From assembly GCA_024239075.1 (NCBI GenBank), contig JANBVI010000072.1, positions 64,622-97,772 on the forward strand: a stretch of DNA of 33,151 nucleotides. The letters run 5' to 3'. The translations under genes were made by a program, and so were the position numbers. This DNA comes from Fischerella sp. CENA71. Its GTDB lineage: Bacteria; Cyanobacteriota; Cyanobacteriia; Cyanobacteriales; Nostocaceae. The notes under the pieces were generated by a model, which ran no database searches, was not told the origin of the DNA, and worked only from the letters and a program-made list of their open reading frames with translations. Shown piece by piece: positions 1-8,529 of the stretch. Numbering within the stretch: position 1 is the first letter of the stretch; each line of letters begins with the position of its first letter.

Positions 1-227
1 ATTGATAGATCAACCATAACAAGATCAAACTGAGAACAAGCAATTTGATCAGTAGCATCTTGTGCAGTTTGAGCTTTGATAATTTCTGCATCTGGGTATT
101 GTTGTCGTAGCACATCAAGGGTTCCAGTCAAGATTAATTGGTGGTCATCTACGACCAAAATCTTTAGTTGTTTTGATTTTGGTAAATTTTGACTAATCGC
201 CGACTTTTCAAACTTTTCTTTGCCCAT
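1..227 (-). CDS. Response regulator receiver protein, partial (C-terminus beyond window)
   Basis: Translating the minus strand gives an open frame running off the left edge. It contains the start of a receiver domain: KILVVDDHQLIL carries the paired acidic residues, followed by VMVDLS with the probable phospho-accepting aspartate about 45 residues later. The VDDHQL form is typical of NarL/LuxR-type response regulators, so a DNA-binding HTH domain probably follows outside the window; this is inference. I chose the ATG at 225-227 because a good ribosome-binding sequence (GAGGAA) lies just upstream. The frame stays open to another ATG at 321-323, which would add 32 residues but has no visible Shine-Dalgarno. 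The gene diverges from the halogenase operon, so it is a candidate regulator of the cluster by position only. Confidence 0.8.
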   Translation of the reverse strand, partial: MGKEKFEKSAISQNLPKSKQLKILVVDDHQLILTGTLDVLRQQYPDAEIIKAQTAQDATDQIACSQFDLVMVDLS

Positions 228-323
228 ATCTGCTTCCTCATCTGTATTAATAGTTTTTTGTAAGTGGCGATCGCTTTTATTGAAGCTTGTAACAATTTCA
301 TTTTGGCTCATATATTTAGTCAT

Positions 324-570
324 GATTAGACTAAATGTTAAAAAACCCAGTTACTATTAAGTCTCCACTTAATACAAATTTATAGACTATAGTTTTCCAC
401 TTATTTATGTATGTGCCTATTTTATCCGAGATAAGTCTAGCATTATATGCAGAAAAGTGCATGTTTACTTGCCTTATTTAGCAATTGATTAAGCAGAAAT
501 CTAAGCTGTGTATTTTTGGATTTTTATTTATTGTATTGAGTAACAACTAATAAAAGCTCAAGAGATAAAT
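324..570. promoter_or_regulatory. Divergent intergenic region upstream of the biosynthetic operon
   Basis: This AT-rich gap separates the minus-strand response regulator from the first halogenase gene and must hold the promoter of the operon. A block at 440-462 (GCATTATATGCAGAAAAGTG followed by CAT) resembles 24691-24716 upstream of the Mo-nitrogenase C-terminal gene; both contain TATGCA, an A-rich spacer and a second GCAT. The first gene has the ribosome-binding sequence AAGAGATAA immediately before its ATG. I could not assign a sigma-70 promoter with confidence. Confidence 0.4.
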
Positions 571-2217
571 ATGCAACAAAACAAACACTTTGACACGATT
601 ATTATCGGGTCAGGACTTGGAGGAGCGACTTTAGCTACTATCCTTGCCAAGCATGGTTTTAGCGTACTTTTACTCGAAAAGGGTACTCATCCACGTTTCA
701 CAATTGGTGAAGCTATGTTACCAGAAAGTGCAATGTGGATGTGGATGGTGGCAGAACGTTATGGTATACCAGAACTTAAGAATTTAACTGATGTCAAAGC
801 AATGCGCCAGCACGTGTCATCAGGCTGCGGCGTGAAGCGTTTATTGGGATTTGTTTATCATAGAGAAGGCAAAAAACAAAACCCAAACGAGACACATCAA
901 CTCATTTCACCAGACTTCGCTTTTACATCTGAGAGCCATCTTTTCCGCCCAGATGTTGATCACTATATGGTGAAAATTGCCCAAAATTACGGCGTAATTT
1001 ATCGTGAATCAACAGATGTAGAAAAAATTGATTTTCATGAAGATTGCGTACAAGTACAAACAAAAACTGGGGAAGAATATACTGCTCGCTACTTAGCAGA
1101 TGGTTCAGGATTTCGCTCCCTAGTTGCAGAGAAATTTAATCTGCGAGAAAAACCCACTCGTTTAAGAACTAACACTCGCGGTATCTTTACTCATGTTACT
1201 AATTTACCTGCATATGATGATTGTATACCCAAAGAAGATTTGCCAGGGTTGAGTTGTAGATGGCATGAAGGTACACTGCACCATGTTTTTGATGGAGGTT
1301 GGATATGGGTTATTCCTTTTGATAACCATAGCCTTTCCGAAAGCTCTCTTTGCAGTGTTGGGCTGATGCTTAATGGTTACAAATACCCCAACAAATGCCC
1401 AGATCCCGAACAAGAATTTTATAGTATCGTTGAACAGTTTCCAAGCATTGCCAATCATCTTAAAAACCTCAAACCAGTACGTAAATGGGTGAGTACTGAT
1501 AGAATTCAATATTCATCCACAAAATCTGTGGGACATCGTTTTGCTTTATTAAGTCATTCTCAAGGTTTCATTGATCCTCTATACTCCAGAGGCTTTATTA
1601 GCACCTTTGAAAACATTTATGCTTTAGCAGGTCGATTGATAGAAGCATTAAAAGATAATGATTTCTCAGTCGAACGTTTCGCCTATGTAGATAAACTGCA
1701 AACAGCAAAACTGAACCACAATGATCAGCTAGTCTACAATACTTTTCGCTCAATGTCAGACTTTTCATTGTGGAATGCAATGACTCAACTTTGGTTAGCT
1801 TACCTAATTCTCAGTGATATTTACCTATTTCGCAGCTGTTTGAAATATCTATCTAGTGGTAGCCCATCAGTATTTGTAGACCTTGATAAACAGGAGCCTT
1901 ATCCTATGGCACAAGCTCCTTTTGCACGAGTTTTCCAGACTGTTATGAACGGTTATGAAGCTTTGCTAAATGAATTTGATGCAGGAAAAATGTCTGGACA
2001 AGAAACTGCCAATCAAATGCTTTCCCTTTTGCAGCAATCTGAGTTGTTACCACAATCAATTTATCCTTGGGGAGATCCCGCAGCACGACATTTAGATTTG
2101 GCTGCTAATCCACAATTAGCCGAACCATTGCTTTTTCCAGAACAAGATGATGCATCACTAGCATTACTACAAGAATTATTGAACGTTCAAAAACCACAAT
2201 TTGCATACGCGAATTAG
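571..2217 (+). CDS. FAD-dependent halogenase (cyanobacterial AerJ/McnD-like, phenolic/variant-B type)
   Basis: A 548-residue flavoprotein. The N-terminus has the Rossmann FAD motif GSGLGG (residues 13-18), then FTIGEAMLP at 43-51. The diagnostic halogenase motif GWIWVIP lies at 243-249. K89 in CGVKRLLGF aligns by position with the catalytic lysine that carries the haloamine/hypohalous acid in tryptophan halogenases. The loop that reads PLEST in tryptophan halogenases is DPLYSRG (335-341) here, the form seen in halogenases acting on phenols, pyrroles or carrier-bound substrates. From memory the protein resembles halogenases of cyanobacterial peptide clusters (aeruginosin, cyanopeptolin). It needs FADH2 from a reductase that is not in the window. 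It heads the operon and follows an AAGAGATAA ribosome-binding site. The substrate is unknown; with no NRPS nearby, a free aromatic or indole intermediate is likelier than a carrier-bound one. Confidence 0.85.
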   Translation: MQQNKHFDTIIIGSGLGGATLATILAKHGFSVLLLEKGTHPRFTIGEAMLPESAMWMWMVAERYGIPELKNLTDVKAMRQHVSSGCGVKRLLGFVYHREGKKQNPNETHQLISPDFAFTSESHLFRPDVDHYMVKIAQNYGVIYRESTDVEKIDFHEDCVQVQTKTGEEYTARYLADGSGFRSLVAEKFNLREKPTRLRTNTRGIFTHVTNLPAYDDCIPKEDLPGLSCRWHEGTLHHVFDGGWIWVIPFDNHSLSESSLCSVGLMLNGYKYPNKCPDPEQEFYSIVEQFPSIANHLKNLKPVRKWVSTDRIQYSSTKSVGHRFALLSHSQGFIDPLYSRGFISTFENIYALAGRLIEALKDNDFSVERFAYVDKLQTAKLNHNDQLVYNTFRSMSDFSLWNAMTQLWLAYLILSDIYLFRSCLKYLSSGSPSVFVDLDKQEPYPMAQAPFARVFQTVMNGYEALLNEFDAGKMSGQETANQMLSLLQQSELLPQSIYPWGDPAARHLDLAANPQLAEPLLFPEQDDASLALLQELLNVQKPQFAYAN

Positions 2218-2325
2218 AGAATAATACAGTTTCGTAAGAGTTAAAAAAGACAATTGGAATCAACTCTATTAGTTAGTATCGAGTGAGCTTCAATTTACAT
2301 ACTCAGCTAAATAGGAGATAAAAAT

Positions 2326-3780
2326 ATGCAAATTCAATTGCAATCTTTCACACATCCTAAAAAAATTCCGGGACCCCCTGCATTACCTATTATTGGAAGT
2401 ATGCCTTTCATAGATAAGAATTTACATTTGGCATTTACTAAAATGGCAAAAAAATATGGTGATGTTTTCCAGGTAAATATTTTTTTCCAAACTGTAGTTG
2501 TACTCAATGGACTTGAAACTATTAGACAAGCTTTACTGAAGCAGCAAGAAGATTTTGCTGGTAGACCGCAGGTCTATATTATAGAGAATGCAATTCGCGG
2601 TAAATCTATTGGAGGTACAAATTATGGTTTACTTTTTAAAAGACACCGTGAAATTGCTGTTAGCGCTCTCCATAAAATTCTGGATAAAAAAACAGCAGAA
2701 CAACAAATTATAGAAGAAGCTAGTGAATTAGTAAACATCTTCCTAAATTACAGAGGTCAACCTTTCGAGCCAGAAGTGGACATAAGTTTATCTGTTACAA
2801 ATTATATGTCCAGAATTATGTTTAAAGAAAAATATCGTCGTGACGATGAAGAGCTTCTTACCTTTGTGAAAAATGCCCAATCTTTTACTAATAATACCAC
2901 GGGCGCTATCTTTTTTATCTCTGTTATGAGCCTTCCTTTGTTTCAAAAAATCCCTAATCTGCAAAACATTTTTAAAAAAAACTTAGAAAAATGGCAAGGA
3001 GCCACAAATCTTGCTGAAAGATTATTTTTGAAAAAATTACATGAGCATGAAGTCTCATATAACCCTAATAATTTACGAGGTGTAGCAGATGCTTTATTGA
3101 AAGCTGCTAGTGATATAGAAGAGTCAGAAAAACAAACTTTGGATCTTACAAAGGAACGAATTGTGGAAGCAACAGTACAGGAAATGATGGGAACAGGAAC
3201 ACAACCTGTTGCTCCTATCTTAATGTGGGCTATCCTTTACATGATTGCCTATCCAGATATTCAAGCTGAAATTCATCAAGAATTAGACACAGTCATAGGT
3301 AGAGAGCAACCAGTGCGCTATGAAGGAAGCACGAAATTGCCATTCACGCAAGCTTGCATCTATGAAATTTTGCGACATGCTCCTTATTTTCCAATGAGCA
3401 TTCCTCACGCTACGACTGTTGATACAACTATCAATGGTTACTTGATTCCAAAAAATACTTCAGTGGCAGTTAATTTTTATAGTTTGACCCGTGACGATCG
3501 CCATTGGGAGGAGCCTGAAAAATTCAACCCGTATCGATTTCTCAACGAAAGTGGAGAAATTAGAGAAGATTTACTCGATAAATACTACCCGTTCGGTCTT
3601 GGAAAACGTAGATGTCTCGGAGAATACTTAGGGCGATTGGCAATATTTTTGTTGTTTGCAAATCTAATGCATCAGTGCAAATTTGAGAAGATTCCTGAAG
3701 AGAAATTAAGTTTTGAAGGTATGCCAGGAGCTATTGTAAAGCCAAAACCATACAAAGTCTCAGTCAAACCTCGATTCTAG
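2326..3780 (+). CDS. Cytochrome P450, first of three tandem paralogues
   Basis: A 484-residue soluble P450 starting with the proline-rich hinge KKIPGPPALP and no membrane anchor. Haem-binding motif PFGLGKRRCLG ends the core with the thiolate ligand at C430, and the ExxR pair is E347-R350. The protein resembles animal CYP1/CYP2/CYP17-type sequences (DFAGRP near residue 77, HWEEPEKFNPYRFL near 393) more than common bacterial classes. The I-helix segment reads GTGTQPVAP (289-297): the usual (A/G)Gx(D/E)T(T/S) has become TGTQPV, so both the acid and the threonine that protonate bound oxygen are missing. The C-helix Trp that contacts a haem propionate in WKRHR of the two paralogues is Phe104 here. 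The start follows a strong TAGGAGATAA site. The stop codon lies inside a 10-bp target duplication made by a MITE. Aryl coupling is the favoured role, by context. Confidence 0.93.
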   Translation: MQIQLQSFTHPKKIPGPPALPIIGSMPFIDKNLHLAFTKMAKKYGDVFQVNIFFQTVVVLNGLETIRQALLKQQEDFAGRPQVYIIENAIRGKSIGGTNYGLLFKRHREIAVSALHKILDKKTAEQQIIEEASELVNIFLNYRGQPFEPEVDISLSVTNYMSRIMFKEKYRRDDEELLTFVKNAQSFTNNTTGAIFFISVMSLPLFQKIPNLQNIFKKNLEKWQGATNLAERLFLKKLHEHEVSYNPNNLRGVADALLKAASDIEESEKQTLDLTKERIVEATVQEMMGTGTQPVAPILMWAILYMIAYPDIQAEIHQELDTVIGREQPVRYEGSTKLPFTQACIYEILRHAPYFPMSIPHATTVDTTINGYLIPKNTSVAVNFYSLTRDDRHWEEPEKFNPYRFLNESGEIREDLLDKYYPFGLGKRRCLGEYLGRLAIFLLFANLMHQCKFEKIPEEKLSFEGMPGAIVKPKPYKVSVKPRF

Positions 3781-3782
3781 AC

Positions 3783-3903
3783 CAATACAGTACAGTTCAG
3801 ATAAGACCAAAACCTTGATCAGGAGGTAAATGTAGAGACGTGCCATGGCACGTCTGGTACACATCATCAAATCTCACTAAAAATTCTTAACTGAACCGTA
3901 TTG
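3783..3903. mobile_element. 121-bp MITE with 10-bp target site duplication
   Basis: A short non-coding element bounded by inverted ends: the left end begins CAATACAGTACAGTTCAG and the right end, read on the other strand, begins CAATACGGTTCAGTTAAG. The centre is a 20-bp perfect palindrome, AGACGTGCCATGGCACGTCT (3836-3855). The sequence GATTCTAGAC occurs directly on both sides (3773-3782 and 3904-3913), which is a 10-bp target duplication. The left copy includes the stop codon of the first P450 gene, so the element inserted exactly at the end of that gene without changing its protein. A second copy lies at 31303-31416. There is no transposase; an IS supplying it in trans must be elsewhere. Confidence 0.85.
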
Positions 3904-3983
3904 GATTCTAGACTTGTATATTTGATGTAAAAAAAGATTCAATTGAATTCAATTTTTGTATAGCGAAACCAGGAGATAATAAT

Positions 3984-5417
3984 ATGCAAATAGGATTGCA
4001 ATCTTCCACACAATCGAAAAAGATCCCGGAGCCTCCCGCATTACCCATTGTTGGTAGTTTACCCTTCATTGATAAACACAAACACCAATATATATCATTT
4101 ACCAAACTAGCAAAAGAATATGGTGATATTTTTCAATTACGAGTCTTTTTCCGAAAAATTATTGTATTTAACGGGCTTGAGACTATTAGGCAAGCTTTAC
4201 TAAAACAGTCGGAAGATTTTGCTGGTAGACCAGATTTAAGTATTACTAAAAAGGTAGTTAGAGGTAGGAATATTGGTGGTAGAGACTATGGTTTACTGTG
4301 GAAAAGGCATCGTGAAATTACAGTGAATGCTTTGCACATGTTTCTTGATAACAAAACAAGTTTGATCGAAAATCAAATCATAGACGATGCTGTTGAATTA
4401 GCAAATATCTTTTTGAACTATGAAGATCAATCTTTTGAACCAGATATGGATATATGCCTATCTGTCACAAATATTATGTCAAAAATTTTATTTGGAGAAA
4501 AATACAGTCGTGACAATCAAGATCTAGTAGCTCTTGTAAAACTTACTCAATTAGCTAGTCGCAATGGGGTAGGCTCATTGAGATTTGATTTTCTACCAAA
4601 ACCTCCAAATATTTTTCAAAAGTTTCAGAAATCAATAGACAATGTTTTGGAAAGTATGGTGCTGAATAAATTAGAGGAGTATCGCAATTCATATGACCCT
4701 ACAAATTTAAGAGGAATGGCAGATGCTTTATTGAATGCTTCTGACAAAATAAGCGAGTTAGAAAAACAAACTTTGGGTCTTACGGAAGACCTAATTGTGA
4801 AAGGAACAGTACAAGAAATGATGGGGTCGGGAACACAGCCAGTTTCACCAATTCTAAGCTGGGCTATCCTTTATATGATTGCTTATCCCGATGTTCAAGC
4901 TGAGGTTCAGCAAGAATTAGACACAGTCATAGGTACAGAACAGCCAGTATGTTTTGAAGATCGAACAAGATTACCATTTACGCAAGCTTGTGTCCATGAA
5001 ATTATGCGACACGCTCCTTATTTCCCCACTGCTCTCCCACATGCTACGACTACTGACACTACTATCAATGGCTACTTCATTCCAAAAAATACACCTGTAT
5101 ACATCAATCTGTATAGTTTGACTCGTGACGATCGCTATTGGGAAGAACCAGAACAATTCAACCCCCACCGATTTTTGAGCGATCGCAGAGAAATTAGAGA
5201 AGACTTACTCGATAAGTACTATCCGTTCGGTCTTGGAAAACGTAGATGTTTTGGAGAATACTTAGGGCGTCTTGAAGTATTTCTATTCTTTAGCAATTTG
5301 ATGCATCGATGTAAATTTGCACAAAATCCTGGAGATAAGTTGAATTTTGAATGTCAAATGGGAGCGGTAACAATGCCAAAGGAAACTTACAAAGTTACGG
5401 TTCAACCTCGATTTTAA
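3984..5417 (+). CDS. Cytochrome P450, second of three tandem paralogues
   Basis: A 477-residue P450 closely related to its neighbours. Haem motif PFGLGKRRCFG places the thiolate at C422, ExxR is E339-R342, and the C-helix reads LLWKRHR with Trp106 retained. The I helix reads GSGTQPVSP (281-289), again lacking the conserved acid-Thr pair. The proline hinge is altered to KKIPEPPALP. The start is supported by CAGGAGATAATA just upstream and by alignment with the N-termini of the other two copies. The last third is nearly identical at DNA level to the first P450 around the haem loop, which indicates recent duplication or gene conversion. No membrane anchor or signal peptide is seen. The role is presumed oxidative modification or coupling of the aromatic intermediate; which step belongs to which paralogue cannot be told. 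Confidence 0.93.
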   Translation: MQIGLQSSTQSKKIPEPPALPIVGSLPFIDKHKHQYISFTKLAKEYGDIFQLRVFFRKIIVFNGLETIRQALLKQSEDFAGRPDLSITKKVVRGRNIGGRDYGLLWKRHREITVNALHMFLDNKTSLIENQIIDDAVELANIFLNYEDQSFEPDMDICLSVTNIMSKILFGEKYSRDNQDLVALVKLTQLASRNGVGSLRFDFLPKPPNIFQKFQKSIDNVLESMVLNKLEEYRNSYDPTNLRGMADALLNASDKISELEKQTLGLTEDLIVKGTVQEMMGSGTQPVSPILSWAILYMIAYPDVQAEVQQELDTVIGTEQPVCFEDRTRLPFTQACVHEIMRHAPYFPTALPHATTTDTTINGYFIPKNTPVYINLYSLTRDDRYWEEPEQFNPHRFLSDRREIREDLLDKYYPFGLGKRRCFGEYLGRLEVFLFFSNLMHRCKFAQNPGDKLNFECQMGAVTMPKETYKVTVQPRF

Positions 5418-5509
5418 ACTTCAATCAAAGCTTTACTCTTCCTAACAAAAGCCCATTTATAAATTCAATTTTGTTCAACTTTTGTCTAACTAACTTAAGA
5501 GATAATCAT

Positions 5510-6943
5510 ATGCAATTAAAACTGCAATCTTCCACACACTTCAAAAAGATTCCGGGACCACCAATATTACCATTACTCGGAAGTTTACCCTTTATAGATA
5601 AACACCAATATCTGTCATTTACTGACCTGACGAAAAAATACGGTGATGTTTTCCAAATACGTATCTTTTTCCAAACTGTAGTTGTACTCAATGGACTTGA
5701 GACTATTAGGCAAGCTTTACTGAAGCAGCAAGAAGATTTCGCTGGTAGACCACACTTTTATACTCTACTGACTGCAATTAAGGGTAGAACTATTGGGGGT
5801 AGAGATTACAGTTTGCTATGGAAAAGACATCGTGAAATTGTTGGTAACGCTTTACACATGTTCGTTAATTACAAAAAAGCTGCCATTGAAGAGCAAATTA
5901 TAGAGGACTCAGTTGAACTGGCAAATATTTTACTGTCTTATAAAGGTAAAGCTTTTGATCCAGAATTAGACATCGGTCTGTCTGTAGCAAATGTGATGTC
6001 TAAAATCTTATTTGGAGAAAAATACAGCCGTGACGATGATGATTTTATTACCTTTGTGAAATGTGCTCACTATTTCAGTGATAATTCAGCAGGTAACTTG
6101 ATAGCTGATTTCTTACCACAAGCCCGTATATTTCCTGATCAAGGATTACAGAAACGACAATATGTTCTTGATGCTTTAGAAAGGGTGGTTCTCAAGAAAT
6201 TAAATGTCCATCGAGCTTCCTATAGCCCCGAAAATCAGCGAGGGGTGATAGATGCTTTGATCAAAGCTGCAAAAGAGGTAGATGAGTCAGAGAAACAAAA
6301 CTTGGGTCTTACTGAAGACTTGATTGTGGAAGGAACACCACAGGAAATGATGGGAACAGGTTTACAGCCTAGCGCGCCGCTATTACGCTGGGCAATTCTT
6401 TACGCGATCGCTTATCCGGATATTCAAGCTGAAGTTCAGCGAGAGTTAGATCAAGTTGTAGGTAGAGAGCGATCAGTGCATTATCAGGATCGGATAAACT
6501 TGCCATTTACAGAAGCTTTTATCCATGAGCTTTTGCGCCATCCCCCTCATTTTCCTTTTGGTCTGCCACATGCTACAACCCGTAATACCACTATCAATAA
6601 TTACTTCATTCCCAAAAATACTCCTGTGATTGCTAATCTGTACAGCTTGACCCGTGACGATCGCTATTGGGAAGAACCAGAAAAATTCAACCCTCATCGT
6701 TTTATAACTGAACGTGGAGAAATCAGAGAAGACCTCCTAGATAAATACTATCCGTTTGGTTTGGGAAAACGCAGATGTCTTGGAGATTACTTAGGACGTT
6801 TGGAAATATTCCTGTTCTTTGCCAACCTGATGCATAAATGCAAATTTGAAAGGGTTGCTGGAGAGAAATTGAGTTTCAAGGGTACACCAGGAGCTCATGT
6901 ACTACCAGAAAGCTACAAAGTCATAGTTAAACCGCGATTTTAG
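5510..6943 (+). CDS. Cytochrome P450, third of three tandem paralogues
   Basis: A 478-residue P450 starting at the ATG of 5510. That start is preceded by AAGAGATAATC and gives an N-terminus (MQLKLQSSTH, then KKIPGPPILP) that matches the other two paralogues. The frame is open further upstream to 5351, but that would overlap the preceding gene and add unrelated sequence. Haem motif PFGLGKRRCLG places the thiolate at C423, ExxR is E340-R343, and LLWKRHR keeps the C-helix Trp104. The I helix reads GTGLQPSAP (282-290); it lacks the acid and Thr as in its neighbours, and differs further by Leu285. An 86-base stretch (5666-5751) matches 2482-2567 of the first P450 at 83 positions, more than the flanking sequence does. 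The gene is 72 bases upstream of tryptophanase. Confidence 0.92.
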   Translation: MQLKLQSSTHFKKIPGPPILPLLGSLPFIDKHQYLSFTDLTKKYGDVFQIRIFFQTVVVLNGLETIRQALLKQQEDFAGRPHFYTLLTAIKGRTIGGRDYSLLWKRHREIVGNALHMFVNYKKAAIEEQIIEDSVELANILLSYKGKAFDPELDIGLSVANVMSKILFGEKYSRDDDDFITFVKCAHYFSDNSAGNLIADFLPQARIFPDQGLQKRQYVLDALERVVLKKLNVHRASYSPENQRGVIDALIKAAKEVDESEKQNLGLTEDLIVEGTPQEMMGTGLQPSAPLLRWAILYAIAYPDIQAEVQRELDQVVGRERSVHYQDRINLPFTEAFIHELLRHPPHFPFGLPHATTRNTTINNYFIPKNTPVIANLYSLTRDDRYWEEPEKFNPHRFITERGEIREDLLDKYYPFGLGKRRCLGDYLGRLEIFLFFANLMHKCKFERVAGEKLSFKGTPGAHVLPESYKVIVKPRF

Positions 6944-7015
6944 ACTCTTTTGAATCGAATGTGAATCAGCAGAGCTTGAAATTAGAAAAGACCAACCAAT
7001 ATCTGGAGATAGAAT

Positions 7016-8488
7016 ATGGCTCATCATCCCCCAGAACCATTTCGGATCAAGATGGTTGAACCAATCAAACTATTAAATCGCCATGCTCGTGAAGCAGCTA
7101 TACATCGGGCTAATTACAACCTGTTCAGTTTGCGAGCAGACGAAATCTTCATTGATTTATTCACAGACTCCGGTACCAATGCCATGAGTCAGGCACAGTG
7201 GGCAGCAATGCTTGAAGGTGATGAAGCCTATGCTGGCGCTCGCTCATATTTTCGCCTAGCAGAAGTTATACATGACATTTTCGGCTTTTCCTATTTTTTA
7301 CCCACTCACCAAGGTCGAGCAGCAGAAAATATCTTGAGCGCCTGTCTAGTCAAACCAGGTGATTATATTCCTTCTAACACCCATTTTGATACAGGTTATG
7401 CCAACATCCGTGACCAAGGCGGTCACCCAGTAAATTTTGTCATTGATGAAGCTCACAATCCTACTTCATACCACCCTTTTAAAGGGAATATGGATATTCA
7501 AAAGTTGCGAGACTTTATCCAAAAGACAGGGGTAGATCAAATTCCCTTTGGCATGATTACCATAACTAACAACGCCGGAGGTGGTCAACCTGTTTCTATG
7601 GAAAATCTCCGAGCTGTTTCCCAGACATACAAAGAATTTGGAATTCCCTTTTTTATAGATGCTTGTCGCTTTGCAGAGAATGCTTACTTTATTAAACTGC
7701 GAGAACCAGGCTACGCAGGCAAAAGTCCCTTGGAAATCAGCCGTGAAATGTTTGCACTAGCTGACGGTATAACCATGAGTGCCAAAAAAGATGGCATTGT
7801 TAATATCGGTGGCTTTATAGCCATGAATAATGAGGCTCTATTTGAACAAGCGCGTAATAAGTTACTCATTCGCGAGGGATTTCCAACTTACGGCGGGCTG
7901 GCTGGTCGGGATTTAGATGCGATGGCTGTTGGCTTGCGTGAAGCGCTTGAAGAAGAATATCTTGCCTATCGTTTAGGTCAAACGGCTTATCTGGCAGGGC
8001 GTTTACGGGAATTAGAGATTCCAATTATTGAGCCACCTGGAGCACATGCAGTGTATGTGGATGCTGGGCAGTTATTACCTCATATTCCTCCAGAACAGTT
8101 TCCTGGTCAATCTCTTTCAGTGGAACTTTATTTAGAAGGTGGAATACGTGCAGTAGAAATAGGTTCATTGGGTTTTGCTCATCCCAACCCACAAACAAGT
8201 CAAACAGTACATCCTAAATTTGAATTACTGCGTTTGGCGTTGCCAAGACGGGTATACACGCAAAGCCATTTAGACTATGTGGCTGAAATATTAGGCAAAA
8301 CCGCAGCGCGGAGCGAGCAAATACCTGGCTATCGGCTAGTTCATGCATCTAAACTCATGCGTCAGTTCACTGCTCAACTTGAACCGATCGCATTAAATAC
8401 ACATCCGTTACAATCATCTTTAAAACTTTCAACTACCAAGTTTAATCAAAACTTAGAAGGTTACGAAAAATCAACTCTTCCCAATTAA
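7016..8488 (+). CDS. tnaA: Tryptophanase (tryptophan indole-lyase) family beta-eliminating lyase
   Basis: A PLP enzyme of 490 residues (E. coli TnaA has 471). The PLP lysine is K258 in MSAKKDG, within SAKKDGIVNIGGF; THQGR (97-101) and ENAYFIK (221-227) are family hallmarks. Two positions separate tryptophanase from tyrosine phenol-lyase. THFDTG has Asp125, like Asp137 of TnaA, where the phenol-lyase has Thr. AVEIGS (379-384) lacks the substrate-binding Arg of the phenol-lyase. Hence indole-lyase is favoured. One active-site position is odd: LRHFTA of TnaA (His463) reads MRQFTA here, giving Gln450, where phenol-lyases have Phe. About 30 extra residues of low complexity follow at the C-terminus. 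The expected reaction is L-tryptophan to indole, pyruvate and ammonia; a halogenated tryptophan is a likely substrate by context. The start follows CTGGAGATAGA. Confidence 0.92.
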   Translation: MAHHPPEPFRIKMVEPIKLLNRHAREAAIHRANYNLFSLRADEIFIDLFTDSGTNAMSQAQWAAMLEGDEAYAGARSYFRLAEVIHDIFGFSYFLPTHQGRAAENILSACLVKPGDYIPSNTHFDTGYANIRDQGGHPVNFVIDEAHNPTSYHPFKGNMDIQKLRDFIQKTGVDQIPFGMITITNNAGGGQPVSMENLRAVSQTYKEFGIPFFIDACRFAENAYFIKLREPGYAGKSPLEISREMFALADGITMSAKKDGIVNIGGFIAMNNEALFEQARNKLLIREGFPTYGGLAGRDLDAMAVGLREALEEEYLAYRLGQTAYLAGRLRELEIPIIEPPGAHAVYVDAGQLLPHIPPEQFPGQSLSVELYLEGGIRAVEIGSLGFAHPNPQTSQTVHPKFELLRLALPRRVYTQSHLDYVAEILGKTAARSEQIPGYRLVHASKLMRQFTAQLEPIALNTHPLQSSLKLSTTKFNQNLEGYEKSTLPN

Positions 8489-8529
8489 AGGCATAAAACT
8501 AAGCCAGAACTAGTAAAAATCGGGTAGAA

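Noticed and set aside
5351..5509. N-terminal extension of the third P450
   Set aside because: It would overlap the previous gene by 67 bases, has no ribosome-binding site, and the added residues match nothing in the paralogues; ATG 5510 has both a ribosome-binding site and the paralogous N-terminus.
7016..8488. Tyrosine phenol-lyase
   Set aside because: The diagnostic Arg and Thr of phenol-lyases are absent; the corresponding positions are tryptophanase-like.
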